From positions 1 to 33,146 of the forward strand of contig LNFE01000296.1 in NCBI GenBank assembly GCA_001464575.1: a stretch of 33,146 bases of DNA. The letters are read 5' to 3'. The notes under the pieces are model-generated. The model saw only the letters and a program-made list of their open reading frames with translations. It was not told where the DNA came from and made no database searches. This stretch comes from Acidobacteria bacterium Ga0077553. GTDB taxonomy: Bacteria > Acidobacteriota > Terriglobia > Bryobacterales > Bryobacteraceae. The translations under genes and the position numbers were made by a program. Below are positions 1 to 6,800 of this stretch, piece by piece; position 1 is the stretch's first letter, and each line of letters starts with the position of its first letter.

Positions 1-1
1 G

Positions 2-619
2 TGGCAGCATATGCAGATGCCGGAGGCGCATCAGCGGGAGGCGCGGCGGGCCTATTACGCTTCGACGTCGTATATGGACGAGCAGATTGGCCGGGTGGTG
101 ACCGCGCTCGACCGGTTGGGCTTGGGGGACAACACAATCATTGCGTTTATGGGTGACCACGGGTGGAGCCTCGGAGAGCATACACACTGGCAGAAGATGA
201 ATTTGTTTGAGACCAATGCGCGGGTGCCGTTTATTCTCAGTGCACCGGGCCAGGCCGGCAATGGGCGGGCGACGACGGCGTTGACCGAGTTCGTCGACGT
301 GTATCCGACGATTACCGAGCTGACCGGCAAGGCGCCGCCGGGGGATTTGGAGGGGCAGAGCATGGTGCGGGTGCTACGGCAGCCCAAGCGGGCGTTTAAG
401 AAAGCGGCCTTTACTCAGCTTCAGTTTGAAGACCGGATTGTGGGCCGTTCGATGCGGACGGCGCGTTATCGCTACAACGTTTGGGAGGGCGAAGGGGGCG
501 GCGAGGAGGTTTATGACCATCAAGTAGACCCCGGGGAGTTTACGAACCGGATCGATACGCCCGTGGCCGCAGAGCTGCGAGCGCAGTTTGCCCGGGGGTG
601 GCGCGCGGCGAGGGCGTGA
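2..619 (+). CDS. Sulfatase, C-terminal part (cut by window edge)
   Basis: The frame is open to the left edge, so the N-terminal catalytic region, including the Cys/Ser that becomes formylglycine, lies outside. The visible part carries the alkaline-phosphatase-superfamily metal motif GDHGWSLGEH followed by HWQK, the arrangement of iduronate-2-sulfatase-like enzymes, then the usual 'RVPFILSAPG' and 'EFVDVYPTITELTG' blocks. Such enzymes hydrolyse sulfate esters, usually on sulfated glycans, in the periplasm or outside the cell. Only 33 bp separate it from the downstream glycosidase on the same strand, which fits joint use on a carbohydrate. The family call is firm; the substrate is unknown. Confidence 0.9.
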   Translation, partial: WQHMQMPEAHQREARRAYYASTSYMDEQIGRVVTALDRLGLGDNTIIAFMGDHGWSLGEHTHWQKMNLFETNARVPFILSAPGQAGNGRATTALTEFVDVYPTITELTGKAPPGDLEGQSMVRVLRQPKRAFKKAAFTQLQFEDRIVGRSMRTARYRYNVWEGEGGGEEVYDHQVDPGEFTNRIDTPVAAELRAQFARGWRAARA

Positions 620-652
620 CGGAGGCAGGGTGTACTTCGTACAATTTGTCTG

Positions 653-1762
653 ATGCGTTCTCTGTTTCGAATCACCGCGCTGCTGGCTCTCGCCGGGGCT
701 TCCCTGTTCGCCAAGAATCCTTGGAGCGAGGAGAAGGCCAAGAAGTGGTACGCCAAGAACCCTTGGCTGGTCGGCGCGAACTATATCCCGGCTTCAGCCA
801 TCAATCAGCTTGAGATGTGGCAGGGCGACAGTTTTCGACCCGGCCAGATTGCGCAGGAGTTCGCCTTGGCGCAGGCGATCGGGATGAACACGATGCGGAT
901 CTATCTGCATCATCTGTTGTGGCTCGAAGACCCCAAGGGATTTGTGCGCCGCATCGACACGCTGCTGGAGATTGCCGAGAAACACAAGATCAAGCCGATG
1001 TTCGTGTTGTTTGATTCCTGCTGGGACCCGTTTCCGCAGTCAGGGCGGCAACCGGCGCCGAAGCCGGGCGTCCATAACTCGGGGTGGGTACAGAGTCCGG
1101 GGGCGGTTTCGCTCGCGAAGGTCTCCGATACGCCGAAGCTGGAGGCCTATGTGCGGGGGGTGGTGGGGGCGTTCCGCCGGGACGATCGCATTTTGGCCTG
1201 GGACATCTGGAACGAGCCGGACAACTGGAACGATTCCAGCTACAAGAAAGTGGAGCCGCTCGATAAGATGAAGCACGTGGAGCGGTTGCTCCCGCTGGCG
1301 TTCGAGTGGGCGCGGGATGAAAAGCCATCGCAGCCGTTGACGAGCGGGGTGTGGAAAGGCGACTGGAGCAGTGACGAGAAGCTGACGGCGATTGAAAAGA
1401 TTCAGCTAACCGAGTCCGATGTGATCTCCTTCCACAACTACGAGGCCCCGGCGAAGCTGAAGGCCCGCATCGATTCGCTGCGCCGTTTCAAGCGGCCGAT
1501 TCTGTGCACTGAATATATGGCCCGGGGCAATGGAAGCACCTTTGAGGGTTCGCTTCCCATCGGCAAGGCTGAGGGAGTGGCGATGTTCAACTGGGGGCTA
1601 GTGCAGGGCAAGACGCAGACGCACCTGCCGTGGGATTCGTGGAAGAACCCCTACACGGACCGGCAGCCGGCCGTTTGGTTCCATGAAGTGTTCCGCAATG
1701 ATGGAACGCCATATAAGCCCGAGGAAGCGGAGTTCATTCGCAAGACTACGCTGAACCCCTAG
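653..1762 (+). CDS. Secreted GH5-like glycoside hydrolase (endoglucanase/mannanase type)
   Basis: The protein has 369 residues. A Sec signal peptide is visible (MRSLFRITALLALAGASLFA). The body is a TIM-barrel glycosidase of clan GH-A. The acid/base glutamate sits in WDIWNEPDN (E188) and the likely nucleophile in LCTEYMARG (E287), with FHNYE near 260 and FNWGL near 312 in the expected strand positions. It would cleave beta-glycosidic bonds in exported polysaccharide. The start was chosen because it gives the signal peptide; no strong ribosome site precedes it. Its stop codon overlaps the stop of the convergent gene in a shared CTAG. The exact GH family and substrate cannot be fixed from sequence alone. 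Confidence 0.85.
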   Translation: MRSLFRITALLALAGASLFAKNPWSEEKAKKWYAKNPWLVGANYIPASAINQLEMWQGDSFRPGQIAQEFALAQAIGMNTMRIYLHHLLWLEDPKGFVRRIDTLLEIAEKHKIKPMFVLFDSCWDPFPQSGRQPAPKPGVHNSGWVQSPGAVSLAKVSDTPKLEAYVRGVVGAFRRDDRILAWDIWNEPDNWNDSSYKKVEPLDKMKHVERLLPLAFEWARDEKPSQPLTSGVWKGDWSSDEKLTAIEKIQLTESDVISFHNYEAPAKLKARIDSLRRFKRPILCTEYMARGNGSTFEGSLPIGKAEGVAMFNWGLVQGKTQTHLPWDSWKNPYTDRQPAVWFHEVFRNDGTPYKPEEAEFIRKTTLNP

Positions 1763-3117
1763 GCTCGCATGTCGTAGCAGAGGAGCCGAGGCGGCGAGTT
1801 TTTGAGGACGTCGCGGCTGTGTTGGACGACGTAGAGCAGGCCGCGGCAGAGGACGGGTAGCGACCAGGTTTCTCGGGCGGCGAAGAGCCAGGCGCGGGAG
1901 AGCTCCTTATACCCTTTGGGCGTAAGCTCCATCCAGAGCAGGTGGCCGAGTTCGCCCAGGGCGAGATACTTGCCGTCGACTTGGAGCAGGTTGCCGCGGT
2001 AGGTGCTCATGAGCTGTTCGCGGCCGTTGTCGAGTTTCTCCATCCACTCGGGGTTCGTCCGCCAAGCGATTTTGCCGGTCTTGACTTCGAGACAGGCGAG
2101 GGATGCATCCGGCTCGTTGCGCCCGTCGAAGCCGTAGAGATAGCCGTCCTGATGAACGGGCGTGTTGAAGTGGAGACCGAAGTCGGGGGTGGTCCAGGAG
2201 ACTTTGGGTTTGAAATCCGGGGTGACTTCGAGCATTGCGCCACCAGTTTTATAGCTGGCCGAGATGAAGACCTGGTTGCCGATGACGACCGGGCAGGAGG
2301 CATTGACGGATTCGTAGCTTTTGCTTCGCCAGGGGAAAGTGAAATCGACAGCGCCGGTGCGGGGGTCGAGACAGAGGAGCCCGCCGGTGGGAGGGCGGCT
2401 TTCACCGCCGGCGAAGACCATGACGCGGGGTTGGCCGTGAATGGTGGCCGGAACGGGAGAGGCGTAGCTAGCGCCCCACTCCTTCCCTGCCCCCCAGAGC
2501 TGCTTGCCGGTCTTCTGGTCGAGGGCGACGACGGTGGGCCCGCCGGGTGCGCCGACGTTGACGATGAGACGGTCCTGCCAGGCGAGGGGCGTGGAGGCGA
2601 CGCCGAAAAAGTCCTGCGGCACCTTGTATTCCTGCAGCAGGTCGCGCTTCCAGACGACCTTGCCGGAAGCGAGTTCGAGGCAGTGCATCTTGCCTTCGGC
2701 GCCGACGGTGAAAACACGATTGCTGACGATGACGGGGCTCGAGCGGGGCCCGTTGTTGTAGCCGTAGCGATCCTCGAACGCAGTGGGGTAAACGTGCTGC
2801 CAGTGGCGTTCGCCGGTTTCCGGATGGAGGCACTCGACGACTTCGTTGCTGCCCTGCCGGTGGAGGAAGACGAGGCGGTCGCCGACGATGGCAGGGGAGC
2901 TGTAGCCGGTGCCTTTGGGCATTTCCCAGAGCAGGGGCGGGCCGCTGGCGGGGAAGCTGGGCTTCAGCTTGGATTCGAGCGACGTGCCGTTGTGCCGGGG
3001 GCCGAGGAACGATGGCCAATCCTCCGTCTTTGCCTGCGGCGAGAGGGGCGAGGGCCGGCGCGGGGGTGCGGCGAGCAGGGGCAGAGCGGAAAGAAGCAGC
3101 GAGCGGCGAGCGATCAT
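1759..3117 (-). CDS. Secreted PQQ-like beta-propeller protein
   Basis: The protein has 452 residues, with an N-terminal signal (MIARRSLLLSALPLLAAP) that contains a twin-arginine pair. After it comes DWPSFLGPRHNG, the hallmark opening of the acidobacterial/planctomycete family of outer-membrane-assembly-factor-like propellers. Repeated PQQ blades follow, for example 'LECLHPETGERHW', 'CLELASGKVVWKRD', 'VALDQKTGKQLWG' and 'CLEVKTGKIAWRT'. Function is unknown; these proteins are usually predicted to be periplasmic scaffold or binding proteins and lack the residues needed to call a quinoprotein dehydrogenase. It is transcribed divergently from nikR with a 37-bp gap and ends tail-to-tail with the glycosidase. 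Confidence 0.85.
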   Translation of the reverse strand: MIARRSLLLSALPLLAAPPRRPSPLSPQAKTEDWPSFLGPRHNGTSLESKLKPSFPASGPPLLWEMPKGTGYSSPAIVGDRLVFLHRQGSNEVVECLHPETGERHWQHVYPTAFEDRYGYNNGPRSSPVIVSNRVFTVGAEGKMHCLELASGKVVWKRDLLQEYKVPQDFFGVASTPLAWQDRLIVNVGAPGGPTVVALDQKTGKQLWGAGKEWGASYASPVPATIHGQPRVMVFAGGESRPPTGGLLCLDPRTGAVDFTFPWRSKSYESVNASCPVVIGNQVFISASYKTGGAMLEVTPDFKPKVSWTTPDFGLHFNTPVHQDGYLYGFDGRNEPDASLACLEVKTGKIAWRTNPEWMEKLDNGREQLMSTYRGNLLQVDGKYLALGELGHLLWMELTPKGYKELSRAWLFAARETWSLPVLCRGLLYVVQHSRDVLKNSPPRLLCYDMRA

Positions 3118-3154
3118 GGTTCGCCTATTCTCTCACCGCGCGCGGGGTGACAGA

Positions 3155-3592
3155 ATGGTGGGCATGAGTCAGCTTGCGCGGATAGGGGTGGCGATTGATG
3201 CCGAACTGCTAGAGACGTTCGACACATATATCGCCGAGAAGGGGTACCAGAATCGATCGGAGGCGTTTCGCGATTTGATTCGTGACCGGCTGGTGCGCGA
3301 GGAGACGGAGGCGCCGAACAAAGAGGTGGTTGGCAGCCTGACGCTGGTTTACGATCACCATCAGCGCAACCTGACGGAAAAGATCACTTCACTGCAGCAT
3401 GATTTTCATGGGGTGGTAGTTTCGACGCTGCATGTTCACCTGGATCACCACAATTGCTTGGAGGTACTGATTTTGCGGGGAAAGTCGAAGCAGGTGCGGC
3501 AACTGGCGGACCTGCTGATCTCCGTGAAGGGCATTCAGCATGGACAACTGGCAATCACGACGGCGGACGTGGGGCGCATACGAAAACACTAG
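3155..3592 (+). CDS. nikR: Nickel-responsive regulator NikR
   Basis: The protein has 145 residues: an N-terminal ribbon-helix-helix (RIGVAIDAELLETFDTYI, then GYQNRSEAFRDLIRD) and a C-terminal ACT-like metal domain. The high-affinity nickel site is intact: the His of LQHDFHG, the two His of TLHVHLD and the Cys of HNCLEV match E. coli H76, H87, H89 and C95. The ATG at 3155 was preferred over the one at 3164 because GGGGTGA lies four bases before it; the open frame further upstream overlaps the divergent gene and has no family similarity. It heads an operon of nickel-uptake genes and presumably represses it when nickel is plentiful. No GTATGA-N16-TCATAC operator was seen. Confidence 0.93.
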   Translation: MVGMSQLARIGVAIDAELLETFDTYIAEKGYQNRSEAFRDLIRDRLVREETEAPNKEVVGSLTLVYDHHQRNLTEKITSLQHDFHGVVVSTLHVHLDHHNCLEVLILRGKSKQVRQLADLLISVKGIQHGQLAITTADVGRIRKH

Positions 3593-3612
3593 ACGTGCTA
3601 CGATCGGGACAA

Positions 3613-4335
3613 ATGATGAAGGCTTTCTGGATCTCCCTGGCCTTGGCGGGAGCGGCGGCGGCGCATTTTGCATGGATCGCTCCGGTGACGCCGGTGTTGA
3701 CGGTTGGGACCGCGGCGCAGGTGCAGTTAGGCATTGGGCATGAGCTGGGCGTGAGCGAATCGGCCCCGCTGCTGCCGGGCTTGCGGGCCTACGCGCTGGC
3801 GCCTTCCGGCGTGCGGACGGAGTTGAAGCCGGCTAAGAGCGGCCTATGGCTGAACGCGGAGTATACGCCGAAAGAGGCGGGTCAACATCGCTTGGTTTTT
3901 GTGCACGACCGGGGGATTCGCAGCCGGACGCCGAAGGGTCTGCTGGAGGGCGGGAGGGATAAGAATCCCACGGCCACGCAAGCGTTTCGCGGGGTTCGGA
4001 CGGCGGTGGCGTACGCGTTCACGGCTGACGCGAAGTTGGAACCGAAGGCGGTGGGTCTGCCGTATGAACTGGTTCCGCAGCGGACGGAGAAGGGGGTGAC
4101 GGTGACGCTGCTGTTTCAGGGTAGGCCCCATGCGGGTGGCGATGTGGCAGTTTCCTGGGCCGGAAAGAAAGAAGTGGTGCTGGGAAAGACGGGCGCGGAC
4201 GGCAAGATGAGTTATGTGGCGCCGGCCGGGGCGAAGGGTCCGTTTGTGATTCTGTGCGAGCAGCCGATTGCGGCGGCCAAGGGATTGCCTTACGACACCG
4301 ATAACTACGAGACGGCGCTGTATTTGAACTGGTAA
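3613..4335 (+). CDS. nikK: Periplasmic nickel transport component NikK (DUF4198 type)
   Basis: The protein has 240 residues, with a short signal peptide (MMKAFWISLALAGAAAAHFAW) whose cleavage probably exposes a His near the mature N-terminus, as in other DUF4198 proteins. The body is beta-rich and ends in a second Ig-like unit (GKTGADGKMSYVAPAG). DUF4198 proteins encoded beside a CbiM/NikM gene correspond to NikK of the NikKMLQO type of ECF nickel transporters, where they act outside the membrane, probably in metal capture. It starts 20 bp after nikR and ends 4 bp before nikM. The role is inferred from family and position. Confidence 0.8.
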   Translation: MMKAFWISLALAGAAAAHFAWIAPVTPVLTVGTAAQVQLGIGHELGVSESAPLLPGLRAYALAPSGVRTELKPAKSGLWLNAEYTPKEAGQHRLVFVHDRGIRSRTPKGLLEGGRDKNPTATQAFRGVRTAVAYAFTADAKLEPKAVGLPYELVPQRTEKGVTVTLLFQGRPHAGGDVAVSWAGKKEVVLGKTGADGKMSYVAPAGAKGPFVILCEQPIAAAKGLPYDTDNYETALYLNW

Positions 4336-4339
4336 CTGC

Positions 4340-4921
4340 ATGCATATTGCCGACGGAATTCTGCCGCCCGCCTGGTGTATCGCGGGTCACGCCCTTTCGC
4401 TGGGCGCGGTGGCCCTGCTGGGGCGCCGGGTGGAGCCGTGGGAGGTGGCGCGAATGGGCATGTTGTCGGCGACCAGTTTTGTCGTTTCGATGATCCACTT
4501 TCCGCTGCTGGGCACATCGGTGCATTTGGGTTTGTTTGGGTTGACGGGTGTTTTGTTGGGGGGACGCGCGTTTCCGGTGATCTTTACGACGCTGCTGTTT
4601 CAGGCGCTGCTGTTCCAGCACGGGGGGCTGCTGGCACTGGGGGTGAACGCGCTGAACATGGGATTGGGCGCCTTGGCGGCCAGCTTTTTGTGGAAGACGC
4701 CGGGGCTGCCGGATGCGGTACGCGGGGCCGCGGCGGGTTTCGTGGGTACGTATCTGCCAGCCTTGCTGATGGTGGGTGAGTTTCAGGCCGCGGGGTACGG
4801 CAAGGGCTTCGCGGCGATTGCGGCGGTGTATCTGGCAGTGGCCATGGTGGAGGGAGCGTTGACGGCTACCGCCGTGACGTTCGTGCGGCAGGCCAAGCCG
4901 GCGCTGTTGGAGAGCCGTTGA
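4340..4921 (+). CDS. nikM: ECF transporter S-component NikM/CbiM
   Basis: The protein has 193 residues and is strongly hydrophobic. It begins MHIADGILP, the signature of CbiM/NikM. In solved NikM the amino group of Met1, His2 and a later His form the square-planar metal site; here the later His is in GTSVHLG (about residue 62), and GVNALNMG (about 101-108) is the other conserved block. The protein binds and translocates Ni2+ (or Co2+) across the inner membrane when joined to NikQ and an ATPase. Neighbouring nikR and the DUF4198 partner favour nickel over cobalt. Its stop overlaps the start of the next gene. Confidence 0.92.
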   Translation: MHIADGILPPAWCIAGHALSLGAVALLGRRVEPWEVARMGMLSATSFVVSMIHFPLLGTSVHLGLFGLTGVLLGGRAFPVIFTTLLFQALLFQHGGLLALGVNALNMGLGALAASFLWKTPGLPDAVRGAAAGFVGTYLPALLMVGEFQAAGYGKGFAAIAAVYLAVAMVEGALTATAVTFVRQAKPALLESR

Positions 4922-5340
4922 GACCGATCGGAATCGCCTGGGTGATGGCCGTGGCGTTGCAGGCGCACGATTTGGCGGTGCTGCCGCGGGCGGCGGGCGA
5001 GAGCGTGATTGTAACGGCCAACTACGGCGGAACGGAGCCAGCGGCGTTCTGCCAGGTCTCTGTTTTTTCTCCGGCGAGAGCCGAGGCGGAGTTTCAAACG
5101 GGGCGGACGGATGCGCGGGGGCGTTTTGCGTTCCTCCCGGATGTGAGTGGCAAGTGGCGCGTGATTGTGGATGATGAGATGGGTCACCGGCAGGAGGCGA
5201 CGATCGACTGGACCGGCGCTGGTGGGCCGGCGGCCGAGACCGCGGCGCAGCCCGCTTGGCAAAAAGCGCTGATGGGTGGATCGTTATTGCTCGGACTGAC
5301 GGGGCTGTGGCTTTGGTGGCGGGTACGCGGCAAGGTATGA
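4918..5340 (+). CDS. nikL: NikL-like periplasmic membrane-anchored component
   Basis: The protein has 140 residues, with an N-terminal hydrophobic export signal (GIAWVMAVALQAHDLAVL), a beta-sandwich middle like the carboxypeptidase-regulatory fold (TDARGRFAFLPDVSGKWRV), and one C-terminal membrane helix (ALMGGSLLLGLTGLWLWW) followed by a basic tail. This architecture and its place between NikM and NikQ match NikL of NikKMLQO systems. Translation appears to begin at a TTG whose last two bases belong to the TGA stop of nikM, so it is translationally coupled. Its own stop overlaps the nikQ start in ATGA. A His after the signal (QAHDLAV) could be a metal ligand; that is inference. Confidence 0.75.
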   Translation: MRPIGIAWVMAVALQAHDLAVLPRAAGESVIVTANYGGTEPAAFCQVSVFSPARAEAEFQTGRTDARGRFAFLPDVSGKWRVIVDDEMGHRQEATIDWTGAGGPAAETAAQPAWQKALMGGSLLLGLTGLWLWWRVRGKV

Positions 5341-6023
5341 GCGGGGCGTTTGTGCCGGTGGAGGGTTGCCGTTGGGCAACGCTGGATAGCCGGGCGAAGA
5401 TTATCGGGCTGATGGGCGGGGCGTTGGCTATCTCGGCTGCGCCGTCTCTGCTCGTGTTGGGGGTGCAGTTGGGGCTGGCGGGCGCCGTGGTGGTGGGTAG
5501 CCGCCTATCTTGGCGCTGGGTGCTGCAGCGGTGCGCGCTAGTGACGCCGTTTGCCGCGATGATGGCGGCGTTTCTCGCCTTTGAGCGGGCGCCGGACTAC
5601 GCCCCTTCTTTGTTGGTGCTGGGCAAGGCGTACGGCTCGGTGTTGGTGCTGGGGATGCTGGTGGCGAGCACGCCCGTGCCGGAGTTGGTGGCGGGGCTGG
5701 AGCGGCTGCGGGTGCCTTCGGTGTTGGTAGTGACGGCGTCGTTTACTTACCGGTACGCGCAACTGCTGGAACAGGAGTGGGCACGGATGGACCGGGCGCG
5801 CCTGAGCCGGAGCGGGCGGACGGGGCGGCAAGTGGCGTGGGGTCCACGGCTAGCCGCACTTTTTGTGCGGAGTTGGGACCGGGCGGAGCGAGTGGCGGCG
5901 GCGATGACGTCGCGGGGATTTACGGGCACTTTGCCGCTGGGCCAGGCTCGACCGCTGCACGTTGGCGACTATGCGTTTGCGGCCGGTCTGCTTTTGCTTG
6001 GGCTTCCTTTGCTTTTCGCGTGA
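5337..6023 (+). CDS. nikQ: ECF transporter T-component NikQ/CbiQ
   Basis: The protein has 228 residues and several membrane helices (for instance 21-55, 66-83, 95-112 and the C-terminal 210-228). The cytoplasmic coupling region carries the two Arg-containing motifs that dock on the ATPase in EcfT proteins: one around MDRARLSRSG (151-160) and the canonical AMTSRGF (189-195). The ATG at 5337 overlaps the nikL stop and gives a normal family length; an in-frame start further upstream would lie inside nikL. The gene is the last of the operon. The next gene is a methyltransferase rather than the expected ATPase NikO. Confidence 0.87.
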   Translation: MSGAFVPVEGCRWATLDSRAKIIGLMGGALAISAAPSLLVLGVQLGLAGAVVVGSRLSWRWVLQRCALVTPFAAMMAAFLAFERAPDYAPSLLVLGKAYGSVLVLGMLVASTPVPELVAGLERLRVPSVLVVTASFTYRYAQLLEQEWARMDRARLSRSGRTGRQVAWGPRLAALFVRSWDRAERVAAAMTSRGFTGTLPLGQARPLHVGDYAFAAGLLLLGLPLLFA

Positions 6024-6056
6024 TCGATTTTCCGGCGCGGATGCGCCCTGGTAGGC

Positions 6057-6800
6057 ATGATCACTGTTGAATCCGTCGCTCTTCAATATCCAGCACTTAC
6101 GCGCGTTCCCACCGCAATCTTTGATGCCATTACCTCCTGGGGTCTAGCCGGGCTTAACCGCCGCATTCTGGCGCAGTTCCGTCAACCGACCGGCTGGGTC
6201 GGCCACCTGGTGGGCGGCGTGATGACGCTAGAGCACGCTCCGGTTACGGCGTGGGCGCTCGACCTGCTCCAGCCAGGGGCCGGGGAACAGATTCTGGACG
6301 CCGGGTGTGGTTCGGGGCAGGCTCTGCGGGCGCTGGCTCGCCGAGTGATGTTTGGCCGATTCACGGGCATCGACTACTCCGCGACGATGGTGGCCCAGGC
6401 GCGGCGGCGGAACCGCAAGCTGACGGCGGCGGGGCGCTGCCAGATCGAGCAGGCCGACGTCGCGTGCCTGCCGTTTGCCGATGCCACGTTCGACAAGATC
6501 TGCACGATTGAGACGCTTTACTTTTGGCCGGACCCGGCCGCGGCCTTCGCCGAGCTGTTCCGGGTGTTGAAGCCGCAGGGGCGCATGGCGGCCGTGCTGG
6601 AGTACACGCGCGACGGGAACGACCCCGAGCAAATGGCGTTGCTGGAGCAGCAGGGCGGCCTGAGGGTCTACTCGCAGGCCCAGGTGGAACGGCTGTTCCG
6701 CGAAGCAGGCTTCGTGAACGTGAAGGTGTCGTTTGTGCCGGCCAAGAAATGGCTTTACGTGGAAGGCGCTCGCCCTACGGCAACTGCCAGCGCTCATTGA
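6057..6800 (+). CDS. Class I SAM-dependent methyltransferase
   Basis: The protein has 247 residues with a Rossmann methyltransferase core. Motif I is ILDAGCGSGQAL (79-90), the acidic residue ending strand 2 is in GIDYSATM, motif II/III is QADVACLPFADATFD, and FRVLKPQGRMAAVLEY is the post-core block of the UbiE/Methyltransf_11 group. The substrate cannot be told. The N-terminal 75 residues are a helical cap without clear motifs. It lies 33 bp downstream of nikQ on the same strand and may share its transcript. The last 26 bp overlap the end of the convergent hydrolase gene; both frames are clearly coding there. Confidence 0.88.
   Translation: MITVESVALQYPALTRVPTAIFDAITSWGLAGLNRRILAQFRQPTGWVGHLVGGVMTLEHAPVTAWALDLLQPGAGEQILDAGCGSGQALRALARRVMFGRFTGIDYSATMVAQARRRNRKLTAAGRCQIEQADVACLPFADATFDKICTIETLYFWPDPAAAFAELFRVLKPQGRMAAVLEYTRDGNDPEQMALLEQQGGLRVYSQAQVERLFREAGFVNVKVSFVPAKKWLYVEGARPTATASAH

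Noticed and set aside
1942..3150. 402-codon open frame on the plus strand
   Set aside because: It lies opposite the PQQ-propeller gene, is an acidic low-complexity translation typical of antisense high-GC frames, and has no family resemblance.
3118..3154. NikR operator or nickel riboswitch upstream of nikR
   Set aside because: The gap is only 37 bp, with no GTATGA/TCATAC halves and no NiCo riboswitch core.
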